Origin: Marsupella aquatica
Taxonomy: Eukaryota; Marchantiophyta
Length of the DNA stretch: 64,000 bases
Direction: 5' to 3'
Assembly: GCA_973895155.1 (NCBI GenBank)
Contig: OZ316891.1
Location: 14,508,001 to 14,572,000 of the forward strand
A model generated the notes under the pieces. The model had not been told where the DNA came from, made no database searches, and saw nothing but the letters and a program-made list of their open reading frames with translations. A program made the translations under genes and the position numbers. The first letter of the stretch is position 1, and each line of letters begins with the position of its first letter. This document shows positions 24,830 through 38,057 of the stretch, piece by piece.

Positions 24830-27800
24830 TACTCCCCGTCGCACATGTCAGTGATTTGACATACTGTAATTCATCTGTATATTAATTTGTCTGAGACGGA
24901 TCTCATTGTTGTCACTTTTAGGATATAAATGATGCAGGAAATGCTCCAAATTTACATAGTACCAAGCTTATGAATATTTATGAAGCTTGTATGAAGGGAA
25001 TGATGTGACTTTTTGGAGATACTACTGATGGTCAACCTGATGCTCTCATTTTTGGCCCAAAACGATGAGCTTCCTGTAGCGTTGGCATTTATTCCTCCTG
25101 TGAAAGCTGTTTGTGAAAACTTGGTGGAGGGGCAAACGGAAGGGTTGATAAAAACTCCCCAGCCTTTGGATCAGATATGGAAGCTTACATACTGAATTGC
25201 ATTGCTGTGCTCCAATTCAGTCTCTATTGAATGGAAAATGCCTCAGTTCGTGATTTTCGGAGCTTAAACATAGGAAACGGCAGGTCGGTCCTGCATTTGA
25301 AGTTTACTGCGGAGCGTGATGGGTTAACTTCAGTAAGTGCGTTAAGAATGGTGGGGTGTACCACCATGGTATGATGTTGATTCAGTTGTGCTTACTCTCT
25401 TAAAAGCATTTTATGTGTGCAACAATGATAGCAACGTGTACCGCGGAGTTAGTGCTAGCTGTTTGATAATGTAATGAATGCAAGAAAGAGGGTTTTCGTC
25501 GGTTAATAAAGTGAGCTTACATCCTAGGTGATGTAAGGAAAAAGCGCGTTGAGGAGGGGAGGAAAGAGACTGACTAATTACAATTGTGGTTGAGGGATTA
25601 TTATTGGTCAACAAAGTGGGTCGCAAGCCATTGTCATGCATGACCTATGAGGGTATGTCTCTCATTGAAGTGATGCAGTAAACATTGCTGAAATGGCTGA
25701 AATGTATGAACGTGGAAGCAGCAGACAAAAATGCCAGGCTATACGACATTCCCAACAGACAGAGATTGCCTTACGTGCATCATTTGACATTACATCAGGA
25801 TTGCCCTAGCCGCGATACAGATGATTGTGTGACAATGTCACAAATGAGTTTGGATCTGTACTAATTGGTATCCTAGGCATTTAGCCTAGGAAGGAAGATG
25901 CATTTAGCCTAGGAAAGAAGAGCAGCGGAGAGGAAGTAAAAGGATTACCAAACAGCAGCCCCGTTCTGTGTAGAAGTGAGATGTCAACGAAGATACAGAA
26001 ACTAGAGTGCAGGTCCATTCTATAATCAACTTCCCAATGATCTGGAAATATTTGAGACAGAAAGGTTGGCTTAGATCTGAACGTCAATCCCAGTTTCTCG
26101 CAGCTTATCACGTCAAAATCACAACTCGAGTGCAAACAAGCCCAGGAAAATATTAAGGAGCATTCGTTATAATGTTACAGTGCTACACACAATTCGTGCA
26201 ATATCTGCACCTAAGAAATTCTTTCAGTTCCACTTTATTTTTGGCTTCCAGACGCATCCAAAGGTTTCTTTCTTTCCAACATGGAACGTCTGCCCGACAT
26301 TTGTCCTAACACATGGAAATTTTATACTCAGGTGGACCTTCCCCCGCATCAATTGGCAAAGTGAGTTCCCTTCAAAACCATACGCACGGGACTGCACTTT
26401 TCCCGCTGTTCTTGATCTTTGGTTTGAAGCATGTGAGAAGTTGTCTACACATTTCCTCACTTCAGGCAAGGACGACGGTAGACGGTGTGAATAAAATATT
26501 CACACCTTACGTGGGGCAGTGTTCCACTTTCCAGATCGTCTCCTGACCATCTTCAAGCCTTCCCTTGGCAACCATTGCTAGGAGTGATGCAAAAGAAGGT
26601 CAAGCGAAAATCTAGGTCTGGCGAAAACCAGACTGTTTTACGAATTCTGTAGGAGGCTTTTCCCTACTGTTTGCATGATTTTTCTTCACACCTTCAGATT
26701 ACCTCCTGACCACCTTCAAGCCTTCCCTCGGAAACCAGTGCAGGGAGTGACGCAAAAGAAGGTTAAGCGAAAATATACATGTGGCGATAATTAAGTGTTT
26801 TAGGAATTCTGTAGATAGTTTTTCCCTTCTGTTGCGTGATTGAGCTGCACTTTGTACACTCAATAGTTTGTAGAGCCATCTACTTGACCTGCAAGCTGCA
26901 AATTGTAGTGAGAACAACTGGAGCTGACTTGTTCAATATATGGCATTGAACTCATCCAGGTAGAGAAAGGCGCGAAAGACTATCACCAACTCTTTTACAC
27001 CAAAGGAGTGCAAAACAGTTACAAAGCTATAGCAATTTTAGGTGGTAGAAACTACAATCGACAACGTACGCGACAGAGTAAAGTCGAGGCTTACCAATGC
27101 TATCATAAACTGATCGAAGTGAGAGATAGCAGCAGTACGATCACTCCTATAAGTTCTCGTAATTACTGAAGTACTCCTCAGGTTTTCGGAATTACAAAGT
27201 AACAGGCTGCATACATAGCCCAGATCTAAACGAGGATAGGGACAGCAGCAGAGTAAGGCTAACCGCTGATATGCACACACTTTCCGATCGTCTCTTTCCT
27301 CATTTACACCGAGTCCCGTCTGAAGTCTTAATGCCACGGAGAGGTATCTGGTAATTAGTGAAAGAGGAGGTGCACTTACATCCCTAGAGAAACCAGCCAC
27401 AATCCATCTTGGCCATGCTTTTCCAGCCAACAGTAAAACACTAAAATTCGGAATGCTCATTCCTAATATCGAAGACAAAGACCTCTGAATTGCTTAACGT
27501 CTTTGAAGATATTCTTCTTTTCCTTAAAAGCCTGCATTGGCTTCATAAAAGAGGGATGTCTTTGAAGTAAACCCCCACGTAAGCTAGTAATTTGATTGAA
27601 AACATGGACTGAATGCTCCCAACCAAAAGATCAAGACTGTATCACTGGGCACTAATGAATACAACACACTCACCCAAGAATGGGCAGACAAAGATACCCA
27701 CATGGTCCGAAAAATCCGCCACAGGAACACGGAACTGTGAATGCAACACTAAAACTAGAACTCAAATTGTAAAGATAAACCTAGCTTTACTCAATGAATG

Positions 27801-27884
27801 TCAGACAGAATTTGCTTATTCCTCTGGCTCGTGTTTGCACTCTTTACAATTGTAGACTAGCTAGGAAACTATAACACTGTTTCA
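24830..27884. other. Intergenic region between convergent VPS55 and DHHC genes
   Basis: VPS55 (+) and the DHHC gene (-) point toward each other, so this stretch carries both 3' UTRs. No coding sequence could be supported: frames are short, and the longest (minus 27038-27478, 146 codons) has no recognisable motif. A 163-bp tandem duplication lies at 26538-26860. Confidence 0.5.
26538..26860. repeat. 163-bp tandem duplication
   Basis: Copies begin near 26538 and 26701. Both run CTCCTGACCA, TTCAAGCCTTCCCT, AGTGAYGCAAAAGAAGGT, AAGCGAAAAT, then GAATTCTGTAG and TTTTCCCT. The offset measured at TTCAAG (26552 and 26715) is 163 bp. The copies have diverged. Confidence 0.85.
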
Positions 27885-30869
27885 CTAAAACTCCTGGCTG
27901 TCAGATAGGTCGGACCTCATAGGGTAATCAAGGCCATGAAGTACTTCCATCTTCCTCAAATCTTCATCAGCATACAGTGGAAGCACCCAGTATAGCTTTC
28001 GTGAGCCAAACACCTTGCATTGATACATACAAGGCGACAGTGTCAAATTTCTAGATACGAACAATCAAATATTCGTTAGTCACATATGTCGCTCAACAAG
28101 CCACGAGCAGCTGCCCAATTCAGGTTGTGTCCGACTAATACCCTATACATAAAGACACGGTATGTCGAGAGGCCCGCATTACAAAGCAATTCCATTACTC
28201 CAATCCACATGCTTGCCTGCGACTCTATCATTAAGCTCTAAGTAGCTGTTAATAGGCCAAACATGTAGTAAAATAGACCACAGGGATAAGCACATACCTG
28301 CTCAAAATTTTTCCTGCGACCAAGATCAAATCTCCACCTGGTAGTGGCCTTCTTCTCATAAGCCTGCGACAGTGAAATTATCAAGTTCATGGCATCATCT
28401 GAAAAATACCTGACACACAAAAAAGAAATCTTGCTCTTCGTTCGTTCAACAAAAAGGAAGAATCGAAGGAGTTTAAGTACTAGGGTTTCCTTTAGCAAGA
28501 AAATTGTTCATGCTTCAAACTCATCGAACCAAAGTCACGCTTAGCAATCCGGTGTCGTCGAAACTTTTCATTCACAGGTATTAAAATTACCTCAATCGTA
28601 GTTGTGTTCCCAGACACAAGTGATACATGCATTATTAAGAAACCGAGAACACTCAGCGCAAAGGCGAGATTAAGCACTGCACAAAGATGAAAATTTGAGT
28701 CAAAACCGATTTATTAAACAAGATTGAAAATCCGAAATTTCCTGACAGACTACGCCACACCGCAGAATGTCCATATATCCAAAAGGCAAACATGTGAAGA
28801 ACACAGTCTGAGGACCAAGTAACAATACCAATGTGGTATCAAGGAATTTACCGAAACCAAGAAATGTAGTTGCAAGGTTGCCAGGAAGCGAAGCCTCGTC
28901 ATCCACGTCACTAAAAAATGCAATAAAATGGGGCAGGAGCGAAACCGACACCAATGTCGTCTCCAAGAATGTATACAGCTGCAAAATTTGAGATACAAGT
29001 ACCCAGTTAAAACTCTGCGATAAGCAGAACGGGAACGTGGCATAAGATGGCACTTTTGAACGGCATAAGCTCTAATTGTGCCCCAAAAGTACAAAACTGA
29101 AATTCATTTTCAGTTCTGTTCAGTCCTTTTCTTCAACAAACTCGTCTATAAATTTGCCAAGAATCCAAAATGACGAAAACTTGATGTGATCGAGCAGTGA
29201 GAAATCTTAATCACGCTGTGCCTTCATACACTTGAGCATTAAATGACTCAGGCAGATCAACCTATCTACGTAGCCTTTTTTTCTTGCGAACTATGTACAC
29301 AAGCAAGATGTGCACGGCTTTACTACCTATGATACACAGCATCACGTAGAGGGAGGAAATGAACAGCTAGAAACTTTCAAGCATAAAGGGGAAAGATTTT
29401 TCCTTGCATACATATATTTATAAATAATTTACCACCGAACCAAATGCCGAGCCATACACATGGTAGTAGCGTTATAGACAATTACAAGGAAAAGAAGAAA
29501 ATATTTGTAGTTGCGTGCACCAACACAGTTGACCACCCACACACAATGGTGATCCATCTTCAAGATACAGCGCCCACCTATCACAGACAGTATCCACAGT
29601 CAGAAAAAAGTGACCTTCTCCTTGGCGACATCCATTTACTGTCGGCCCAACATATGGATGCTTGGAGAATTCGCTAGCCACTTCAAACTGCTAAACAGTG
29701 AGGCACCCTTTCTTAATGACATAAGTCTTATCTTTGTGATCCTTTGTAACCATACAACAGACAGATTTGAAGGGCCTTTACTCATTCCTTCTTAAACCCA
29801 CGCCGGTCCTTAAAACTGTGGTCCAGCACTAGGAAAAACGTATTTACAGTTTCAGCAAAACCTGCCATCTCATCAAGACCCCTGACTTTCACTCTACCGG
29901 ATGCACCAAGAAGTTCTTGTAAAGTCTAAAAGGTGAATTGACAAACAACAGTTTCACAAAGTCAACGAAACCTGTAGGACGAACTTACAAACTGAGCAGT
30001 GATGGCAGCGAGGAGGTTTAAATTGGTTGCATTTTCTACAGTATCGTATTCTGGGTAGTGCTGAATTCGTAGATGGATGCATGTTAGTCCCAGCAGCGGC
30101 AGGATTAGCAGCCATTTGCAGTGACGACTGTGCTTCCATGTCCTCGTCCTCTGGTATAGGCCTCCAGGTGGCAGGAACACCACCGGGGTCTGTCAGGACC
30201 ACCGTGAAATAGCACCACAAGAGCATGACAAGCTGCATGCAAAAATCCCACTTCCATGTAAATATTTACCTAGAATTAGTCCATTCACTTAATAAAAACC
30301 AAGAAGGTAACCAATTAAACTGTAAGGGCTTTACAATTTATTCTTAGTATCGAAGGACGAAGGACGGCGGCTGGACTAGCACCGTTCGGCCAACTCAGTC
30401 TCCACTACTACCTTTATCTTCCCAAGAATATATAGGGAAGACTTGCTACTTTGCCGTCAAATTTAGGGTGGAGAAAGAGAACATCTGTTGCATCACTGAC
30501 AATATGGAATAACGTAGAAACGTTGCGTAGATCAACTGCCCAACACTGTCACGCCGGGGAACCGAGTGAGCACAATCACGAATCTGGGAAAGAAAATCAA
30601 CAACAAGCGACTGAACGGCAAGATGAAGGATGGGATGGGATGGGATGGGATGGCATGGATAGGATGGATCCCTTTCTCACCAGGACATGGAAAAGAAGTA
30701 AGACCACCAAGGCAATAGCAGTGTGAGAACCACCCTTGAGGACCTCCAAGCCATAATTGGAGACCACTACTGCATAGTAAGACACGGCCACTACTGCAAG
30801 GACGACGAGAATCATAATTGACCCCACCACACGCAGCCCCGTGCAGAATTGGAAAACGTTCCACGCCAT
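27885..30869 (-). CDS. DHHC-type protein S-acyltransferase (PAT13/PAT14-like)
   Basis: Integral-membrane enzyme that attaches palmitate to cysteines of target proteins. Seven exons (minus): 30869-30681, 30232-29989, 29577-29486, 28978-28852, 28676-28591, 28363-28298, 28013-27885. They total 933 nt, or 310 aa, and all are in phase. The first in-frame ATG gives [13 protein letters not shown], which matches Arabidopsis PAT13/14; the frame is open for another 44 codons upstream but without an ATG. Four membrane segments are visible: [73 protein letters not shown]. The Cys-rich domain reads [20 protein letters not shown] then [17 protein letters not shown], with the catalytic DHHC at residues 153-156, followed by TTTIEAYEKK (the conserved TTxE motif). 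The C-terminus is [13 protein letters not shown]. The family is usually at Golgi, trans-Golgi or plasma membrane. Confidence 0.95.
30629..30665. repeat. GGGAT microsatellite in DHHC intron 1
   Basis: About five copies of GGGAT followed by GGCAT and AGGAT variants, just inside the first intron of the DHHC gene. No function is apparent. Confidence 0.8.
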
Positions 30870-32256
30870 TGCGAAGCGAGGCCTACTCAGAAGGGCCCGA
30901 ATTATTGGCAAATGCCTCCAGCCCGTAACTCCAGAACCCCTCCTTAACGCTCTCCACGCCAGGTTGACAGTAGTTTCTAGCAGTAGTAGTATCGTCTCCA
31001 CAGCAGGATCGCAGCACTCGTGAATGTCAGAATAAGTTCGAGCAGCGCCTTCTTGAGTAACATAGAAATCAATCGTCGGTCGGTCGGTGGATAGAGGCGG
31101 CCACTACAGATGCAATCCCTCCCTTGTTCTTTCCTCGGGTCTAGAGAGAGAGAACGGAGTAGTCGAGAACTTCATGATACCGATTAGCCGTACATTTAAA
31201 AGTAGATGATAATGATATTCCACTCCGTTGCGAGCTGACTGCCCGCCAGCATGAAATTCTCCGTTCCTCAGGAAACCCAAGAGAGGCCAGTTTGCAACCA
31301 CCTGATTCGTCCCAGGACAGAGAAAAAAGAGCGACCTAGTCCGAAGCCCAAGCATGAGACCCTCTATCGCGCCTAGCAACAAAGTCTCCGAGTGAGACCG
31401 TCGGTAGGTCGTTAGAGCTCCAGTTGAACAATGAATGACACACAAACCGCAATCCGAGACCAGCAGGAACTTCGTCAGAACAATGTCATCGCATGCATGA
31501 ACGACGATCGAGCAACTAAGTTAAAATCCTTCTCCGACCATGAACTTACTGCTGAGAGGACAACAATGCCCGATTGAGAGCTTCCTGCTGGTTCACGCCG
31601 AGCAAAAATTGAGCGATGCTCTGACTCATCACTCTGACTAAACCCTCGCTCCCTTCCTTTCTCAGTTGCTTCCGGAGCCAATTATGAAGTTGAAATCACA
31701 GAGAGCGATTAAGCATACTATACGAGGCGGTCACGTCAGCGCAAGACTCGGTCACCAGAAGTGCGATATCGTCTCTCTCTCAATCTCTTCTTTCTCTAGC
31801 AGCAAAATGGACTCTCTGGAATGTCTTCTGGGCTCCACCATACTTCCTTCCTTTCCCCCCTTCGTCGGTTCCTTCCTTCCTGCTCTGCTTCTGAAGTGGT
31901 ACTTTTCTGGGAAGGCAAAGCAGCCGGCTCCTCGATTGCTTTTCGTCGTCTTCGATCCTCCACCACCTTGGTACAGTGAAATGAACGAACGCTACTGTAG
32001 TAATCGGTAATCCGTTGCTTGCTCGTTGGCCACGGGCCAAGGAGACAAACCCCAAACCCGAGCAAGCCACTCCACTCCACTCCACTCCACTCCTCCACAG
32101 TCCAAACACCACCAACAAAACCCTAAACTTCACTCGAAAATTAATGTACTACTTACTCATCACACCGTCCTTCAATCAATCAATTCATCAATCCATCAAT
32201 CCATCAATCAATCAGTCTAACACAAAGCGCTCAGCACTCATGCATTGAAAGCACGT

Positions 32257-32475
32257 CTTCTCGTCTCGTCTCGTCTCGTCTCGTCTCGTCTTCTAGATTC
32301 ACCAGCAGCCAGCTACCGACAGTGGTGGCCTCCATGCAGAGGGTGTCTCGAAGCAATCTCCAAATCGAGGAGAGGAATTGTCAAACTATGCTTGCTGAAT
32401 TGCTGCTTTGCTGATTGGCGTTGCTGATTTGCTTTGCTTTGCTTTGCTTTGCTGCTCGAATCGAATCGAATCGAA
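32257..32475. repeat. Cluster of pentanucleotide microsatellites
   Basis: A (TCGTC)n run of about seven units at 32257-32290, a TTGCT-type run at about 32430-32453 and a TCGAA run at 32456-32475 occur within 220 bp. Similar short arrays lie just to the left (TCCAC at about 32070). The cluster sits upstream of the DHHC gene and probably within its promoter. Confidence 0.9.
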
Positions 32476-32644
32476 CGGATTAAGTGTGGAAAACAGTGGT
32501 TCGGTCGTGTAGGGAATCGGCCACACGGACGGACCGCTGAGGTTTATGGATCGCAGAGTTCCCGAAGGTAATTATTGATTGACCACATGATTCCATCATT
32601 TTCCCCATCATTTTTCCCATCATTTTTCCATCATTTGTTTTTTG

Positions 32645-32800
32645 CCTTGAAAACCCAAAGCAGACCCATCTAAAGCAGACCCATTCTTATTTTTGTTGGC
32701 CCTGAAAACCGGCCCAAAGCAGACCCATCTAAAGCAGACCGATTTTTATTTTTGTTGGCCTTGAAAACCCAAAGGAGACCTACCTAATAGACCTACCTAA
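32645..32800. repeat. 57-bp tandem repeat, about 2.7 copies
   Basis: Units begin at about 32645, 32701 and 32759 with CCTTGAAAACC and contain AAAGCAGACCCATCTAAAGC followed by TTATTTTTGTTGG. The third copy is degenerate. Confidence 0.85.
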
Positions 32801-34653
32801 TCTATCAGACTTTTTATTTTGGATTATGCATCAGTGTAGGGTAGCCCACAAGGGGAGACTACACCCAGGGATCCTACAGGGACCAGTAGCAGGATGGAGA
32901 AGGGGTTGACCTAGAGCCGTGAAGTGACCAGCTAGAGGTGTAGGAGAAACCAATACTCTCACCACTACACCCCACCCGCACATACAGACACATGCCCTTG
33001 GGTGTGAAGGGAATCATGATCATTTTCACTCATCAGAATAGACTCCCCCCTACACTACTTAATTTAACCCAGGCTAATTTGATTTTTGCAGCTTTCAGCT
33101 ACATTGTCACCAACGATGTTGAAATTACAAGATTGTCTTTTATTGTATGAATTAAATAAGCCACTATTTTGGAATTTACTCTCATTAAGTTGTGAACTTG
33201 CAGTCCATATACGGAACCATGGCATATTTGTAAACACAAATAAACCCACAATTTTGTCAATTAAAACATCTTTGGTGACAAAGTAGTTCAAAGTTGCAAA
33301 TTTTTTAAGGTTTTTCTATTTTGCCAGGGTGGCAAATGTCACCTTGTGTTGTGGATGAAAGAGAAGATGCTAGGAATATTGCTTTTGTAATTTTGGTAGA
33401 TTACTTTCTGACCTAGCTGTCAGGTTCTTAAAGTTTCTAAAACGTTTTGGTCAAACTTTTGATATTTATTCATTTATTGGGCTAACTGGGATGGCACTAA
33501 GGGACTGTAAATTGGGAAACTCAACTCCAACCCTTAGTGGATAATTTTACTCCACACCAGAAATCAGTGTCACACCACTATAGTCTATGATCTTGAAAGC
33601 CTATTAACAATGCCAGTAGAAAATCAAAACTGTATATTGTCTACCCAAAACAAATCCAATAACCAAAAATCAGGTGCCTGAAACTCAAAGTGTTACCACT
33701 AGTGGGTTTGGTCAACACCCATTAGAGTAAGGCTTTCCAGTAAAGCCGGGAGATGCTCTTCCAGAACTTACTTAGTCCCCTCCTTTGACATACTGTACAT
33801 GGAAAGTCAGTAGTTCACTGACACTGTAATTGTGGCATTCTGTACCTAATACTGTAATTGTGAAATTTTGACTTCAGGACAACATTTCCTAGTGAAGGGA
33901 TGAGAAATTTGCTTGTTTGGGGTGAAAAATGAAAAGTGTGGCTTGGAGGGGGTGCAAGTTTTGAAATTCACTTGATGGGAGAGTTTCTTTGCAATTTACA
34001 AGTCTTGAAATAGGTTGCTATGATTCCCCATCAAGTCAGTTTCAAACGTTGCACCCACATCAAGTCACATTTTTCAGCTTTTTTTGTTCACATTTTTCAG
34101 TTTACACCCCCATCAAGCAAATGTTTATGACAAGACAGTGCATTACATCATAGTAAAGGGGGAGGGGCTTTACAAGAGCAACCTGACAGACATTTCCTCA
34201 TTTTCTCTCTTTAGATGACATCTAGCCCTGGTTTCCAAATGACAGGTAACTGTTGGTTTTAGAAAGAGGAGTGGCAGCAGTATACATTGAGAAACTACCA
34301 ATCTTGTGTGGCACTTTGGGGGTCAAGGAAAAAGTCTGCTTGCCTTGTTTTTTAGGCCAATTTTAACTTTAGACCACCTCTGCAGGTGGTATTATGGTTT
34401 GTCCTCTCGGCATGAATGCCTTCCTGACACAGGTGCCTCTCTTTGTTTCAGGTTTGGAGCCCTACTTTTAGCCTAGAGACTCGTCCACTTGTTTTGGAAT
34501 GGAGCAAGGGTCACAGAGTGAAGGCCTTGACCCCCAGAGAAAGTTCCATGTAGCCTAAGGACGACACTTTGTCCACCAACCCATGACAAACAAGGCACTC
34601 GAAATAGTACAGGGAAGGCCTAATAACAGTGGATGTACTCCGGTGAGCAAATG

Positions 34654-34831
34654 CCACACTTTTGACATGAAAATGCTACCCATTCAAAGTTGGTGGAAAA
34701 CAAGCAAAACCAACGGCACTAGGGAGCCACGTAATAAATATATCCACACTTTTGACATGAAAAGACTACCCATTCAAAGTTGGTGGAAAAGAAGGGAAAC
34801 CATTTCCACTAGGGAGCCAAATTATAAATAA
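34654..34831. repeat. 90-bp tandem duplication
   Basis: Copies start at 34654 and 34744 (CCACACTTTTGACATGAAAA), share CTACCCATTCAAAGTTGGTG, and end with CACTAGGGAGCCA. The 82-codon plus-strand frame across it is repetitive and not considered a gene. Confidence 0.9.
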
Positions 34832-36168
34832 TGTGCATAACGCCACCTACAGCTGGATCGTGCAAGAGAACTGACCTGGTATGCCATTTAGAGATTAAAC
34901 AATTGTTATGAAACAATACCTCAAACAGGCGATCTCACACTGATAACTACAGTAATGATTAACGAATTGAAATTGCCTTGTACAACCATCTCAAGGCCCA
35001 CCATGAACTGAGAGATGGTACTCCATAAATATTCCAATTCCTGTAGTGGCATGCAAAACATCCACCATACTTGCCCAGTGTGACACAATGGGTTTTCTAT
35101 TCCAATCTTGGTGTTGTATTTGCACTAAAAACTATGGTCTTATGTTTCGAGGAAACAGGAGTGGTTGGCTTATCGTCCCTCCACACCACATCTAAAGGAT
35201 ACCAACTAGTGTGTTCTATGGTTGCTTGTCCAAACCATCAGTCACTTAAAGACACGTCACAATCTTGTATACGTTTGTCACAACGGACTCAAAGCTCCAA
35301 AGAAACAATACTCCAGAAAATGGAGAGAAAACTGTGTTTGAAGCCTTCAACCCTTTCCTAGCGAGGCCTGCATCCAAATTAAAACATTCATGCCCACTGT
35401 CTGTTCCACTTCACATTGTTCATGGTAGAAATGATGTTGAACATATGCTCGAAGCTTTGGCGGACAGCACCAGTGGATGAAGTTGCCACAATTGGGTCGC
35501 CTAACACCGTAGGGACCTGCCGTTAGTATATGAGCATGTCCTGGTCGCTGACGAGTACATCTATCAATTTGGACCTACTAGTTTAGCGAGTTACTGAAAA
35601 TCGATCACAATGTCCAAACAGCAAGTTGAAGACACCCAGATCTCGAAAGGTGCTATTCGGGAAAACGCTGACATCTGCTGCTGCTGTAAGTGAGTCTTAG
35701 TACATGCCTCTGACAAGAATTTCATTTACTCATCTACAGGCTTTACACTAACCACTAAATACTGCGAAGAAGGGCCAAGGTGCTCAGCCTCTTCTTTGAC
35801 TCCTCTGAGTACCTCTCTTGATCAAAGACATTGAGAGAATATCAACGCAACAATTATATCTAGTTTCTCGAGAAGAAGTTGACGACGAGAAGCATAACCC
35901 AGGTAATACAGAAATGTTCCTTGGCTGGTACTGAAAACAAGATCGGGAATTGATGAGCATGGCCCCGGAACATTGTGACATTCTGAACAATGAACAAATT
36001 ATACAGCTCATAAAACCAAATGGGAATGTTGAAAATTTGTGTAACACAAACATCTGTATCCGAAGGGGTTCAGGACCAGCTGACTAATAATGTACATAAG
36101 ACCTAGAGTTGAAAGGGAGTCTAACCCCTTAATACTGTCCATGATGTATGAAGATGCCGTGATGACTT

Positions 36169-38057
36169 TCATGTGTCAAAACCTGAGTAAACCCCCGAGT
36201 CTCTTAGGAGGCGTTTCTCTTCTTCAACATAGCTTTTCCCTCTACTAGCTTGTCCAAGATCCCTCTTCCGTTTTTCCTTTTGAGAGAAGGAGCGAGCCTT
36301 TTGTTCAGCAACAGCATCCCTTTTCTGTTGTTTCGCAAAGGCAGATTCAGCTAGTGCTGTTGTAGCCATCTGCAATACACATGCAATGAATGAACGCCCC
36401 GGATATGGAAGACAGCCGATCTTGCAAATCAATCAAAGAATTTCAAGGAATTGAACCACATCTTTAGTTGCAAAGGGAGGGAATTGTCATGGTTACTACG
36501 ACAGACGATGGAGATGAACTATAGCTGAGTTGAACATCCACTCGGACACTACTGCCTCTGTCAATACGACTGACAAAGAAAACGAGAGCGAGACAGATAC
36601 AAGACGCAAGATAAAAATGAAAAATAAGTGAAACGTTTCTACGTTTGCCAGGATGGTTCCAATATGAAATTGCACAGTGAACATGCAAGATTTTGTTGCT
36701 GATCGCAAAGGCATAACTATGATAACTGAGTCTAGCATGGAAGAACCTTCACGTCTATCGAAAATCAAGCGAAATGCACAGGAAGGGCTCACCGTCACAG
36801 TTTTTTCATTGGCTAACTCCCTGGTAAGTTCCCTCTCCTCGATCGACTCCTCGCCCCGCTGTCCTTCACTCTCCCGCTTTCCGTTTGACCACGACCAGTT
36901 CTCATCTCCCGCTTCTTGCTTTGGAGCAGGAACATGAAGAATGGATGGTCCCCCAGAGTAGCCATGCCGGCTCAGGTCATCAAACCCTAGCTTGGGCTTC
37001 TTAACACCTACAATTACCTTCTCCGCATCCTTCTTTTCTGCAATCAAGACAAGAAAGTTTATAGCATGAGTAACTTGGATAGCCTACTGAATGACAACTC
37101 GGTTGAGCTGGAAACGATATCTTTGGTACTGCAGGGAGTCAATAGACTTGTGGTTTCTCGGACATGTCGTACTCACTTCTCCAAAATGATGAAATCTCCA
37201 ATCTGACTGAGCACCTTGGAGCAGGTCTAGCCGCAATATAAGCACTGTGAAGGATGGGAGCCCGGTGAGGAGTACATTGCAAATACGCAATTCCCCTTGG
37301 TCCTATGGTTGCATAAATTAGCGACATTCTTGACTGTGAGAAGGCCAGGCTTTCCGATTCCAGGGATGCAAGGGTGGAGAAGCAATGCACGTGATTGGTA
37401 GTCCTTACTAAGATTATGGGATGACTCTCTTTTCCTTTGCAAGCAACTGCTGTCCGAAACTACATCCTCGTCTAAACTTCACTTTTCTACTGCTAGCGAA
37501 GCGGGGCTCCGAGATCATCCGATTTCGAAATGACAGTTCATGCAAGAAAGAATTACATCCTGTCATTGAAAGACAGATACTCAAAGAAAGAGACCAAACC
37601 ATACCGTCCTCGCAGACCGATTCTATTAACGAACGAGGGAAAGCAAGAGACCAACAAAATATTACTTGCTTAGTTCATAATAAGCAAACAATCAAAGGAC
37701 GGGGTGTTGCTTCCTTCCTTCCTTCCTTCCTTATACTCCACTTCCTTTAAAACGAGTGAGAGCACTACACTCTTAACACAGCTTAGATTCTCATTCACTA
37801 GCTTCGCAATACAAGATGAACAGATGGATGCAGATGTCACCGTTCTCAAAAAGTTTATTTCTTCTTCAAAGATACAGAACAAAAAGCACCGCAACTTATC
37901 TCCAGAGCAATAGCAAATAAAATCAACAAGGACCACCCAACTTACGCGAGACTGCTGCACCCGCTGCCCTTGATTTCTGCTCGTCGTCCTCAGAATCAGG
38001 ATCCGAGGACGAATCGTCGCTCAGTGCAGTCAGCGAATCCATCGCTTTCCATGCCAT
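36169..38057 (-). CDS. Conserved unknown, charged nuclear-type protein (185 aa)
   Basis: I do not recognise a named family. Three exons (minus): 38057-37946, 37037-36793, 36369-36169. They total 558 nt, or 185 aa, with GT-AG junctions in phase. The N-terminus is an acidic Ser/Asp run (LSDDSSSDPDSEDDE). The middle holds a distinctive block, VKKPKLGFDDLSRHGYSGGP then SILHVPAPKQ. The C-terminal 66 residues are highly charged and probably helical (FAKQQKRDAVAEQKARSF, KEKRKRDLGQASRGKSYVEE) and end in LLRDSGVYSGFDT. The basic cluster KEKRKR could be a nuclear localisation signal. Composition resembles small nuclear proteins linked to RNA or ribosome biogenesis, but that is only an impression. Coherent splicing and non-repetitive motifs argue that it is a real gene. 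The first in-frame ATG was used; a second Met five residues later is possible. Confidence 0.72.
37710..37731. repeat. CTTC/CCTT microsatellite
   Basis: A short TTCC tetranucleotide run lies in the first intron of the 185-aa unknown gene. Confidence 0.85.

Larger units (their letters stand above)
30870..36168. other. Upstream region of DHHC gene and repeat-rich spacer
   Basis: About 30.9-32.5 kb is the probable 5' UTR and promoter of the DHHC gene. It is unusually dense in simple repeats: TCCAC units near 32070-32096, an AATC/ATCC-rich block at 32172-32218, TCGTC near 32257-32290, a TTGCT-rich block near 32396-32455 and TCGAA near 32456-32475. The rest, to 36.17 kb, holds two tandem duplications and no supported gene. 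Confidence 0.5.

Noticed and set aside
30870-31001. 44-codon N-terminal extension of the DHHC protein
   Set aside because: The frame is open but lacks an ATG, and the downstream ATG gives exactly the conserved family start.
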